Shown: positions 1 to 6,844, counted from the stretch's first letter. The stretch: DNA of 6,909 bases from Candidatus Zixiibacteriota bacterium (GCA_003641415.1 QNAG01000144.1:1-6909), one strand, 5' to 3'. Notes: a model not told the origin generated them from the sequence alone. Numbers and translations are program-made.

Positions 1-808
1 ATCGTTTTGGCGGTTTTGTAATTGTTTGTTGTGGCGGTCGCGGCGGACGGGTCAGGGCAACCAAGTGTGAACCATACGGCTCTTTGGCAATCCAGTCAGC
101 CAAGGTCTGATCGGGGGTAAGTATCCACTGTTGCAGGAAGTGACGTTCGAGGATTTCCTGTCCCGGAGCCTGACGTTGCCACCAAGCGGATTGGAAAGCA
201 TCAAAGGTCGAATCAATACCCAGTACGTTTTCGCATGTAGCTATTGCCAGCAGCATGGCCAGATTGTCGCGTCGGTATGGACCGGGGCGCATGAGAGGAT
301 GATTGGCAATGCCCAGGTTAATATTATATCGTGGCTGTACTGTCTGGGCCAACATCCGTTTAGACAATTGGTACACCAAGTTGAGCTGAAAACGTTTGTC
401 GGTGGGTACAGCTTCAATCAGGGCACCTGTCATAATTCCGCCAAGAGGAATAACAAGTGGTTCCGAGGAGCCTAACGATGGAAAGTATCGCACCAGGTGT
501 AAATCTATATCGCTCTCTTGCCACTCGATCCCGGATAACTCGCAGAGAATGTGCAGGACAGTATCTCCCTGAGTTTCCCAAAACGAGATAAGGCTACTGT
601 CGTTTTGTCGTACCCAGCGCATGTCTCGCACGGCTGAATGTTCTCGGTACCATTGTGGATACAAGTCATTCTGAAGGGATACTGAGCGGTCATTGATCAG
701 TACACTGGGGATGTAGTGGGTGTATGAAAAAATGGAATAGTACGTTTCCTGAGCTAAGGCGCCTGCGGCTATGAGAACTATAATAATAATTAAAAGTAAA
801 CGTTTCAT
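1..808 (-). CDS. Exported protein of unknown function, 3'-truncated by the window edge
   Basis: An open frame of 269 codons starts at the ATG at 806-808 and is still open at base 1, so the C-terminus is missing. I do not recognise the family. The N-terminus is a clear signal peptide: MKR, then a hydrophobic core of Leu and Ile, then AGALA before Gln20, a good signal peptidase I site. No lipobox Cys is present. The mature part (about 20-250) is rich in Trp and Tyr, with WW at 209-210, and looks globular, with no further membrane segment. Residues 254-269 are rich in Pro, Arg and Lys (TRPPRPP, KPPKR), which suggests a linker to something beyond the window. An in-frame TAA lies at 830-832; the only other upstream start is a TTG at 815-817, so the ATG is preferred. 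No Shine-Dalgarno sequence is visible before it. The frame contains no stops and its codon use looks real. Confident as a gene; function unknown. Confidence 0.85.
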   Translation of the reverse strand, partial: MKRLLLIIIIVLIAAGALAQETYYSIFSYTHYIPSVLINDRSVSLQNDLYPQWYREHSAVRDMRWVRQNDSSLISFWETQGDTVLHILCELSGIEWQESDIDLHLVRYFPSLGSSEPLVIPLGGIMTGALIEAVPTDKRFQLNLVYQLSKRMLAQTVQPRYNINLGIANHPLMRPGPYRRDNLAMLLAIATCENVLGIDSTFDAFQSAWWQRQAPGQEILERHFLQQWILTPDQTLADWIAKEPYGSHLVALTRPPRPPQQTITKPPKR

Positions 809-880
809 AAGGGACAAATAAACCGTCGGTTACTTGATATGCAAGGCAAAAAGAAAAAGCTATACAGTCATAACCGATGT
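809..880. other. AT-rich leader of the left-hand gene; no defined site
   Basis: This is the right-hand upstream region of the exported-protein gene, between its start codon and the inverted-repeat element. It contains purine-rich runs on the plus strand (around 847-859), which read as a pyrimidine-rich leader on the minus strand. I found no convincing pair of -35 and -10 hexamers and no Shine-Dalgarno site. The promoter of the left-hand gene presumably lies here or inside the neighbouring element, but I cannot point to it. Confidence 0.4.
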
Positions 881-1081
881 GGTACTGCTGCACTATTGGC
901 GCTTGTTGAAAAAGTATCATGTGTGCAAGTTTGTTGAGAGTGCGGTTTTGAAAACGGGCGACGTAAAGCCGCTCTCTACGCGGGATTTCAATCTCCTCCC
1001 GCGTAGGGACAGGACTTGTCTCCGTCCTTATGGAAACGATGACCGGGCTTTTTCAACAAACCATATTAGTGCGGTAGTACC
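881..1081. repeat. 201-bp element with 34-bp imperfect terminal inverted repeats (MITE-like)
   Basis: Bases 881-914 match the reverse complement of 1048-1081 at 27 of 34 positions. The innermost 12 bases are identical (TTGTTGAAAAAG at 903-914, CTTTTTCAACAA at 1048-1059) and the outermost six are identical (GGTACT at 881-886, AGTACC at 1076-1081). The matching stops abruptly outside both ends. The 133-bp interior has no credible gene and is packed with smaller inverted repeats (936-945 with 969-976, 945-955, and 973-984 with 998-1009). Terminal inverted repeats around a short non-coding core, in a gap between genes, are the usual form of a miniature non-autonomous transposable element. No clean target-site duplication flanks it, so a non-mobile structured repeat is an alternative. 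Only one copy is in the window, so its repetitive nature is inferred. Confidence 0.55.
973..1009. other. Strong GC-rich hairpin inside the inverted-repeat element
   Basis: CTACGCGGG at 976-984 is perfectly complementary to CCCGCGTAG at 998-1006. The stem extends to 973-984 with 998-1009 if one wobble pair (975 with 1007) is allowed. The loop is 13 nt (985-997). No T-run follows on either strand, so it does not look like a terminator. It is followed by further short inverted matches (AGGAC at 1011-1015 with GTCCT at 1024-1028). Confidence 0.6.
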
Positions 1082-1110
1082 TGCCCTGTAATTCAGTCAA
1101 GGGAAACAGT

Positions 1111-1139
1111 AAGAACCGCCGGAGAAGAATCCCCGACGG
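1111..1139 (-). terminator. Rho-independent terminator of pruA
   Basis: On the minus strand a 10-bp stem (1139-1130 with 1125-1116, including two G-T wobbles) closes a TTCT tetraloop and runs straight into TTCTT at 1115-1111. It begins 42 bases after the pruA stop codon. The stem is GC-rich; the T-tract is short and broken by a C, so termination may be incomplete. On the plus strand no T-run follows, so it is directional. Confidence 0.65.
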
Positions 1140-1181
1140 CCTATTATGATTTACTCAATATCTTCACTGTATAGAGTCAGT

Positions 1182-2795
1182 TCACCCCATAAACGGATAC
1201 CGGTAATCTTTCGCTGCGACAAAGGTCTCTTTCACACTACGTGGCGAAGTCCAGCGCATCATGTTTTGAATGCCACCCGCCTTGTCATTGGTTCCCGAGG
1301 CACGGCCACCACCAAACGGTTGCTGACCTACTACGGCGCCAGTCGGTTTGTCGTTAATATAGAAATTACCGGCAGCGTTGCGCAGGGTTCGCTCAGCTAA
1401 CGCGACAGCCTTACGGTCTGTGGCGAAAATAGCGCCAGTCAAAGCATACGGGGATGTCTGATCACAGGTATGCAGCGCGCCGGCGAACTCTTCATCCTTG
1501 TAAACGTAGATCGTTATCACCGGACCGAAGATTTCCTCCTCCATCAACTTAAAATGCGGATCGGTAGTCACAATAACAGTTGGCTGTATGAACCATCCCT
1601 TGGAGTCGTCGTATTCCCCGCCGCAAATTATCTCGGCATCTTTGTGCTCTTTGGCATAGTTAATGTATTCAACTATCGAGCGGAAAGCCGATTCATCAAT
1701 AACGGCGTTCAAGAAATTGGTAAAGTCTTCGGGGGTACCCATCTTGATTGTTTTCACCTGCGCCACCAGTTTCTTCTTGATATCAGGCCAAAGCGATTCC
1801 GGCAGATAACACCGTGATGAAGCTGAGCATTTCTGCCCCTGGAACTCAAACGAACCACGGACAATGGCTGTCACAAGAGAATCTACATCAGCGGAGTTGT
1901 GAGCAAATATGAAATCCTTCCCACCAGTTTCACCAACAATACGAGGGTAAGTTTTGTAATTGGCGATATTTTCTCCGACCGTTCTCCACATCATCTGAAA
2001 AGTAGGAGTTGAACCGGTGAAATGAATACCGGCCAAGTTCTCGTTACGCAGGACAGAATCACCAATTGCGGCGCCACGAGCAAAGATGAGATTGACTACG
2101 CCGTCAGGAAGTCCAGCCTCGAGGAGTATCTTCATCAGAAAATGCGAAGTGTAAACGGCGGTCGAAGCTGGTTTCCACACCGATACGTTACCCATGATGG
2201 CCGGAGCGGTGGGGAGATTACCGTTGATAGACACAAAGTTGAACGGTGTCACGGAAAATACGAACCCTTCCAACGGGCGGTGATCCATTCTGTCCCAGAC
2301 AAGGGGAGCATTCTCAGGCTGAATATCAGCTATTTGTTGGCCATAGTGGCAATTGAAACGAAAGAAATCAGCTAATTCGCATACTGCATCAATCTCTGCC
2401 TGGAATACAGTCTTGGAGTGAGCCAGCATGGTAGCAGCATTGATTAAATAACGATATGGTCCTGCCAACAGATCGGCTGCTTTCAGAAACACTGCTGAGC
2501 GTTGCTCCCAGGGCATGAAGGACCAAATCTTCTGAGCTTCCATAGCTGCTTCTACCGCCATTCTGACTTCGGTCTCTCCACCCTGATGATAATATCCCAA
2601 AACCAGGTTGTGATCGTGGGGCGCTGTGATCTTGATCTTATTACCGGTTGTTATCTCCTTGCCGTCAATCACCATTGGGATTTCAATCGGGTTGGCCTTT
2701 AACTCTTTAAGAGCCTTCTCAATTTCTGCACGTTCCGATGAACCGGGTGCATAGTCAAGGATCGGTTCGTTTTTTGGAATAGGAACACGATACAT
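1182..2795 (-). CDS. pruA: 1-pyrroline-5-carboxylate (L-glutamate gamma-semialdehyde) dehydrogenase, group 1
   Basis: This 537-residue cytoplasmic aldehyde dehydrogenase oxidises L-glutamate gamma-semialdehyde, in equilibrium with 1-pyrroline-5-carboxylate, to glutamate with NAD+. It is the second step of proline breakdown and the last of arginine or ornithine breakdown. Visible family motifs are PFNF (184-187, oxyanion Asn186), WKP (207-209, cofactor Lys208), FTGS (259-262), ETGGK with general-base Glu289, GQKCSA with catalytic Cys323, EEIFGP (420-425), and near the end QQPFGG (491-496) followed by RASGTNDK. The GQKCSA context, the NDK and GTNDK signatures and the overall length closely resemble human ALDH4A1, placing it in group 1 rather than the shorter RocA type or the PutA fusion. 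No proline dehydrogenase domain or gene is in the window. The start is fixed by a consensus ribosome binding site 9 bases upstream. It stops at TGA and is followed by a terminator. No truncation or missing key residue is seen. Confidence 0.96.
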   Translation of the reverse strand: MYRVPIPKNEPILDYAPGSSERAEIEKALKELKANPIEIPMVIDGKEITTGNKIKITAPHDHNLVLGYYHQGGETEVRMAVEAAMEAQKIWSFMPWEQRSAVFLKAADLLAGPYRYLINAATMLAHSKTVFQAEIDAVCELADFFRFNCHYGQQIADIQPENAPLVWDRMDHRPLEGFVFSVTPFNFVSINGNLPTAPAIMGNVSVWKPASTAVYTSHFLMKILLEAGLPDGVVNLIFARGAAIGDSVLRNENLAGIHFTGSTPTFQMMWRTVGENIANYKTYPRIVGETGGKDFIFAHNSADVDSLVTAIVRGSFEFQGQKCSASSRCYLPESLWPDIKKKLVAQVKTIKMGTPEDFTNFLNAVIDESAFRSIVEYINYAKEHKDAEIICGGEYDDSKGWFIQPTVIVTTDPHFKLMEEEIFGPVITIYVYKDEEFAGALHTCDQTSPYALTGAIFATDRKAVALAERTLRNAAGNFYINDKPTGAVVGQQPFGGGRASGTNDKAGGIQNMMRWTSPRSVKETFVAAKDYRYPFMG

Positions 2796-2804
2796 TTTTT
2801 CAAA

Positions 2805-2813
2805 TCCTCCTTA
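2805..2813 (-). promoter_or_regulatory. Consensus Shine-Dalgarno site of pruA
   Basis: The minus strand reads TAAGGAGGA, fully complementary to the usual 16S rRNA tail, ending 9 bases before the pruA ATG. It confirms the start codon and predicts strong translation. Confidence 0.9.
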
Positions 2814-2888
2814 GATATCTATTTTCTACGCCACAAAACTTCTGAGCTTCGCTCGTCGGTAAGGGCACTGAGCCTTTACAGGGGTTGT

Positions 2889-2917
2889 ATGATATAGAGA
2901 AAAGAAGCTGCGGGCAA
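2889..2917 (-). promoter_or_regulatory. Candidate sigma-70-type promoter of pruA
   Basis: On the minus strand TTGCCC (2917-2912, four of six consensus bases) is followed after exactly 17 bases by TATCAT (2894-2889, five of six). Transcription would begin near 2882 and give a leader of about 85 bases. The site lies in the 160-bp gap between priA and pruA, where a separate pruA promoter is expected. It overlaps the weak hairpin at 2899-2934. Called by eye only. Confidence 0.45.
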
Positions 2918-2934
2918 GAGGATACCTTCTTTTT
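2899..2934 (-). terminator. Weak candidate terminator of priA
   Basis: An AT-rich stem of 8 bp plus one wobble pair (2934-2926 with 2907-2899) starts about 21 bases after the priA stop and ends in a T-rich run on the minus strand (CTTCTTTTCTCT). The 18-nt loop is long and the stem has only two G-C pairs, so it is a poor intrinsic terminator. Transcription of priA may read on into pruA. Confidence 0.3.
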
Positions 2935-2955
2935 CAAAGAGATTTCAGTAATCCG

Positions 2956-5370
2956 CTACATCATGTCATCAGGGTCTATATCGATAATTGTTTTAACGGT
3001 AGTCGGAAGACCAAAGCGTGCCTGTTCAGCTTCCCATGCAGTCAGCATTCCGGTCAGTTTAATCACTTGGTTAGTCTTTATTAATAAGTTGCGCCGGAAG
3101 TTCTTACGCAGGTAGTAAAGCGGGCAAGGAGCCGGTCCGAGCAAAGTTGCAACGACAGAAGATTCTTCCAAACGCTGTTTCAGATTGTCACGAAAGGTTA
3201 GGACCGCTTTCTCTAATTTCTTTTCATTTTTCGCGGATAAAATGATATTCACAAGACGAGAGAATGGTGGAAACGATAAGTCCTTACGGGATTTGATAAC
3301 GCTCTTGAAAAAGGTCTGGTAGTCCTGAGCTGCAGAGAGAACTATAACATCGTTATTTGGATAATATGTTTGAATTAGCACTTCCCCCGGTTTATCAGCC
3401 CTTCCTGAGCGTCCTGCTACCTGTAGAAGTTGAGCGAAAGTACGCTCCGAGGCGCGGAAATCCGGCATATCCAGAAGCAAATCAGCTGAAAGCACTCCCA
3501 CCAGCGTCACACCCGGCAGATCAAGTCCCTTGGTTACCATCTGAGTTCCCAGCATCAGGTTACTTTCGTGTGAAGCGAAACGGCGCAGAATATTACGCAT
3601 CCGTCTGCGTCCCGTGGCAGTATCAGAATCAAGGCGTACAACAGAAGCTTTTGGAAATAGTCGCGGTATGACTTCTTCAACTTTTTGAGTACCAACACCA
3701 CGATACAGAAATTCATCACTGCCGCACGACGGACAACGATCATGTCCAAACGAGGCATGACCACAGTAATGGCAGACAAGTTTTCGTCCGGTACGATGGT
3801 AAGTGAGCTTAACCTGACAATTTGGACAGGTGGGAACATAACCACAAGAACTACACTTCAGTTGGGGAGAATGACCTCGACGATTGAGGAAGAGGATAAT
3901 TTGTTCGTTACGACTCAACCGAATATCGATTTCCTTTTTAAGTGAGAACGAAAAGAAGGGCAGGTCACCGCCAAGTCGGTCGGACTTCATATCAACGATT
4001 CTTACCTGCGGTAGGGATGCTCCCGCAGGACGTTTTGTCATTTCCAGAAGTTTATATTTTCCCTGAAGAGCCTTGTGATATGATTCTATAGAGGGTGATG
4101 CTGAACCCAGAAGAATAGGAATCCCCTCAATTCTGGCGCGCATGATCGCACAGTCGCGGCCATGGAATCTTGGGGAGGGTTCGCTCTGTTTGTAGGATGG
4201 ATCGTGTTCTTCATCTGCAATAATCAGTCCAAGATTATCGAAAGGAGCAAAAAGAGCCGAGCGCGGACCGATGGCAATCCGGTATTTCCCGTGTCTGATA
4301 CCATTAAAACTTTTTAGCCGCTCGCGCTCAGTCATGGCCGAGTGGAGCACTGTTACAGAGTCCCCGAAAAAACCTCGGAAATAAGATAGAACTACTCCTG
4401 TCAATGCTATTTCAGGCGCCATTACCAAAACTGTTCGCCCTGTCTTGAGAACTTCACGGGCAATATGACAGTAAACTAAAGTTTTACCTGATCCTGTAAC
4501 ACCGTGGAGAAGAAAGGGTTGGAAGCTCTTTCCATGGATTGAAAGGTAAGGCATTGTTTCATCAACAACAGCTTGCTGCTGATCGTTTAGAGTGAGCTGG
4601 TTGACATCGTCCCGAGGTGATAGAATGTCCATAATAAACGGAGCTTCATCAGTACGGATTGGTTCTAACAGATCGTCATTAAGAGCATGGTTAATATAAT
4701 GGGCTGTCCAGCCTTCAGCCAACAGTTGAGATCTGGTTCGCATACCATCAAAAGATTGCGGGTTGATTTTCCTGTTTTTGAAATACTCGGGCCAGTATTC
4801 CAAACGATGGCATCTATACCCGATTACTCTGGCCGATTGCGACTTTCGGGCATGCGACCATTGTTCGGTAACAATCCCTTCAGAAATGAATTGTTTCAAC
4901 AGGTTGTGTTGTTCATTATTTATTGTACGAAGTGCCTTTGGAGATATCTGTTTCCCGGGCTTGTAAAACCTCTGTAAAGGACCGGATAATCGATCGCTGC
5001 TATGATTCCATATTAAACGGGGTTTTGCTGATGTCTTTAGTAAAGGTGGTAGAGCTGCAGCCAGACAGTCAGCCGGGTTGGCAAAATAATAATCTGCCAT
5101 CCACATACACAATGAAAACAGCTTTTCATTGAATAGACTGACCGGATCTATCATATTGGAAATTGGTTTGATAGTATACGCACCAGTCGTCTCAGCCGGC
5201 CCCAAATAAAAGCCAACTCTTCGAGAGCGACCAAACGGAACCAACAGGCGTTGCCCCGGTTGACAGGATACGCAGTTATCGGGCACAGAGTAAGTGAAGG
5301 TTGAGCGGCGAGGTCCGGAGACTGCTACAGTGGCGAGGTCATATGATACCTTTGGCGATTTCTTCATCAT
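2956..5370 (-). CDS. priA: Primosomal protein N' (replication restart helicase PriA)
   Basis: PriA binds stalled or collapsed replication forks, unwinds with 3'-to-5' polarity and helps reload the replicative helicase. The 804 residues show the full architecture. An N-terminal 3'-DNA-binding domain (about 12-110) contains PFG at 45-47. The helicase core has Walker A GVTGSGKT (290-297, Lys296), motif II DEEH (386-389), GSASPS (422-427), GTQMVTKG (608-615) and motif VI QVAGRSGRADK (650-660). All eight zinc cysteines are present, as pairs C506/C509, C515/C518, C533/C536 and C546/C549. A C-terminal domain follows, with the usual SFPPF at 699-703. The length is slightly above the 730 or so residues of E. 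coli PriA; the extra length is mostly between 110 and 250. The start must be Met1 or Met2: TGA at 5371-5373 is in frame directly before them. There is no Shine-Dalgarno site, and a strong terminator-like hairpin ends only 7 bases upstream. The stop is TAG. No catalytic residue is missing. Confidence 0.97.
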   Translation of the reverse strand: MMKKSPKVSYDLATVAVSGPRRSTFTYSVPDNCVSCQPGQRLLVPFGRSRRVGFYLGPAETTGAYTIKPISNMIDPVSLFNEKLFSLCMWMADYYFANPADCLAAALPPLLKTSAKPRLIWNHSSDRLSGPLQRFYKPGKQISPKALRTINNEQHNLLKQFISEGIVTEQWSHARKSQSARVIGYRCHRLEYWPEYFKNRKINPQSFDGMRTRSQLLAEGWTAHYINHALNDDLLEPIRTDEAPFIMDILSPRDDVNQLTLNDQQQAVVDETMPYLSIHGKSFQPFLLHGVTGSGKTLVYCHIAREVLKTGRTVLVMAPEIALTGVVLSYFRGFFGDSVTVLHSAMTERERLKSFNGIRHGKYRIAIGPRSALFAPFDNLGLIIADEEHDPSYKQSEPSPRFHGRDCAIMRARIEGIPILLGSASPSIESYHKALQGKYKLLEMTKRPAGASLPQVRIVDMKSDRLGGDLPFFSFSLKKEIDIRLSRNEQIILFLNRRGHSPQLKCSSCGYVPTCPNCQVKLTYHRTGRKLVCHYCGHASFGHDRCPSCGSDEFLYRGVGTQKVEEVIPRLFPKASVVRLDSDTATGRRRMRNILRRFASHESNLMLGTQMVTKGLDLPGVTLVGVLSADLLLDMPDFRASERTFAQLLQVAGRSGRADKPGEVLIQTYYPNNDVIVLSAAQDYQTFFKSVIKSRKDLSFPPFSRLVNIILSAKNEKKLEKAVLTFRDNLKQRLEESSVVATLLGPAPCPLYYLRKNFRRNLLIKTNQVIKLTGMLTAWEAEQARFGLPTTVKTIIDIDPDDMM

Positions 5371-5377
5371 TCAATAG

Positions 5378-5406
5378 AAAACGACAGGCGTTCGGCCTGC
5401 CGTTTT
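5378..5406 (-). terminator. Strong rho-independent terminator between the TPR gene and priA
   Basis: The minus strand forms a 12-bp stem (5406-5395 with 5389-5378) with a 5-nt loop. It begins with AAAACG and ends with CGTTTT, then continues TCTATTGA into the priA start codon. One pair (5400 with 5384) is a G-T wobble on the minus strand but an A-C mismatch on the plus strand, which favours minus-strand use. It lies 64 bases after the TPR stop, as expected for that gene's terminator, yet it sits where the priA ribosome binding site should be. Confidence 0.75.
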
Positions 5407-5439
5407 GATGATTCGTTAACCGGGGAAAGCGAAGCCCGT

Positions 5440-5467
5440 TGTATACCGTGTGTGACCTGTAGGTCAG
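5440..5467 (-). promoter_or_regulatory. Weak candidate promoter of priA
   Basis: On the minus strand CTGACC (5467-5462) and TATACA (5445-5440) are 16 bases apart, each matching four of six consensus bases. The predicted RNA would start near 5433 and carry the hairpin at 5378-5406 in its leader. The match is modest and could be chance. It is listed because priA otherwise lacks a visible promoter downstream of the TPR stop. Confidence 0.25.
5453..5466. promoter_or_regulatory. 14-bp palindrome, possible operator
   Basis: TGACCT and AGGTCA form a perfect 6-bp inverted repeat with a 2-bp spacer, starting 5 bases after the TPR stop codon. It overlaps the -35 hexamer of the candidate priA promoter, the position of a typical dimeric repressor site. 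With a 2-nt loop it could not form a good RNA hairpin, so a DNA-level site is likelier than a terminator. No second copy is seen in the window. Confidence 0.3.
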
Positions 5468-5470
5468 CCA

Positions 5471-6838
5471 CTAATTGGACAATTCCTTAAGCTTCGCTTT
5501 AGCTTCTGCTTTTTTTGCAGTATTACCGATTTCTTCATATAGAGCTACAAGATTCTCCCATATTGAAACCTCATCAGGTTTCACCCGCACTACGTTTTCA
5601 TAGGCTTTAATTGCGCCTTCAAAATTAGCTAATCTAAGATAGCTATCACCAAGCCAGGTCCAGTTCTCAGCATTATCGGGATCAAGTTCGCCAACTTTTT
5701 CATAACCCTCAATAGCACTTTCATAATCTTCCAGAAGAGCACTCACAAAGGAGTACTGCTCCGCAAAAGACTGGTTATCAGGTTGAAGCAGGAAAGCCTG
5801 CTTGAAGTATCCCTGAGCAGAATCAAAAGCTATGTTGCGGATAGCATCCCATTGTTTCGCTGTCTCTATATCATCGATAGATCGGTAGTGACTGGCCGAA
5901 TCAGATATCCGCTGAGCTTCCACAAGAAAGAACCGTCCGGCATAACCCAAAACATCAGTATTATCCGGATTGATTTCAAGCATTTGCCGGTATACTATCA
6001 TGGCGGAATCTGGCATTTTACAGTTATTGTAGCAAATGGACAGGTTCATCAAGTTGCTTTCGTCGGTGGGGTTAGCTTCGCAATACTCTTTGAAGAACGG
6101 AATGGCGGCACAGTAGTTATCCTGCTTGATGCTGATATAGGCAATGGGAAGGAGGAGTGGTGCTCGATCATCGGTTTTCTCCAATCCCTTATACATCCAT
6201 TCTGTAGCCTTTTCGAAATTGCCTTTGCGTTCATAGGCATTTCCGATGGCCACGTACGGACGATAATCGACTGGATCTAGAATAATGGCTAACGTCATAT
6301 TATTCTGAACTGAGTCGATATTTGCCTGGATGTCGTTTTCGATATATGCACGCGAAGCAGAGTCAGTTTCGTTTTGGAGGTCTTTGGCAAGTTCTTCTAT
6401 AGTATTAAGTTGCTCTACCCCGAGGTTGTAGAACTCACGCCAGTACTTGATTTTAGTCGAATCGCCCAATTCTAGGTACTTATCGCAGTTCTTGCGGTAC
6501 TTCTTCTTGATATCCTCGTTTTCACAGCACATTCTCAACGAGTCAATATAGGCTACAAGATTTTCTATGAGCGGCTTTTTCTTAACAGCGTCAGATTCGA
6601 CATCGATGAGATCAACATAGACCTGCGATGTCCGGGACAGAGCTTCAGCATGAGGACCATAGAATTGTGCGAGCGTATCCAGAATTGACAGTGCCTCTAA
6701 GGGCCGACTCTCAACAATAGCAATCTTGGCTCCACTGAGATATGCCCCAATGTTCTTTTTTTTAATCTTTGCTTCAGCCTGTCCTGTCACCAACAAACCA
6801 GCCATGGTCAGGATCAGAGCGATGCTTATTCTTTTCAT
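5471..6838 (-). CDS. Exported tetratricopeptide-repeat (TPR) protein
   Basis: A 455-residue protein whose signal peptide (MKR, hydrophobic core, then GQAEA before Lys24) predicts export to the periplasm. No lipobox is present. Residues 24-190 are helical and highly charged, with few obvious repeats. From about 191 the chain is tandem TPR units: roughly 191-222, 226-258, 260-293, a split unit 294-354, 356-388, 390-422 and 424-452, each with the usual Gly, Tyr and Ala spacing and often ending in NPD, EPD-like or KPD turns. In the split unit about 30 polar residues (307-338) separate the two helices. TPR arrays bind partner proteins; nothing here names the partner or an enzymatic activity. The mature protein has seven Cys (104, 105, 118, 243, 253, 269, 273), none in a CXXCH haem motif. 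The start is supported by the signal peptide and by GAGGAG 6 bases upstream. It stops at TAG, ahead of a strong terminator. Confidence 0.9.
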   Translation of the reverse strand: MKRISIALILTMAGLLVTGQAEAKIKKKNIGAYLSGAKIAIVESRPLEALSILDTLAQFYGPHAEALSRTSQVYVDLIDVESDAVKKKPLIENLVAYIDSLRMCCENEDIKKKYRKNCDKYLELGDSTKIKYWREFYNLGVEQLNTIEELAKDLQNETDSASRAYIENDIQANIDSVQNNMTLAIILDPVDYRPYVAIGNAYERKGNFEKATEWMYKGLEKTDDRAPLLLPIAYISIKQDNYCAAIPFFKEYCEANPTDESNLMNLSICYNNCKMPDSAMIVYRQMLEINPDNTDVLGYAGRFFLVEAQRISDSASHYRSIDDIETAKQWDAIRNIAFDSAQGYFKQAFLLQPDNQSFAEQYSFVSALLEDYESAIEGYEKVGELDPDNAENWTWLGDSYLRLANFEGAIKAYENVVRVKPDEVSIWENLVALYEEIGNTAKKAEAKAKLKELSN

Positions 6839-6844
6839 ATCAAT

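Noticed and set aside
690..920. Minus-strand open frame of 76 codons overlapping the start of the exported-protein gene
   Set aside because: It overlaps the signal-peptide gene in another frame and enters the inverted-repeat element; it has no ribosome binding site or recognisable protein features.
881..1081. The inverted-repeat element as a complete insertion sequence or integron site
   Set aside because: Only 133 bp lie between the ends, with no transposase frame, and there are no integrase-site core features; at most it is a non-autonomous element.
834..1091. Plus-strand open frame of 85 codons across the gap left of pruA
   Set aside because: It spans the inverted-repeat element and its hairpins, has no ribosome binding site, and its translation looks like random sequence.
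2796..2955. Possible riboswitch in the pruA leader
   Set aside because: The roughly 85-base leader has no extended stem set or recognised aptamer core; the only notable site is the Shine-Dalgarno sequence.
3357..4066. Several plus-strand open frames opposite the zinc-finger and helicase part of priA
   Set aside because: They are antisense to strongly conserved PriA motifs and have no start signals of their own.
5783..6280. Plus-strand open frame of 165 codons opposite the TPR gene
   Set aside because: It lies wholly antisense to a well-supported gene, has no ribosome binding site, and its sequence resembles the antisense shadow of TPR codons.
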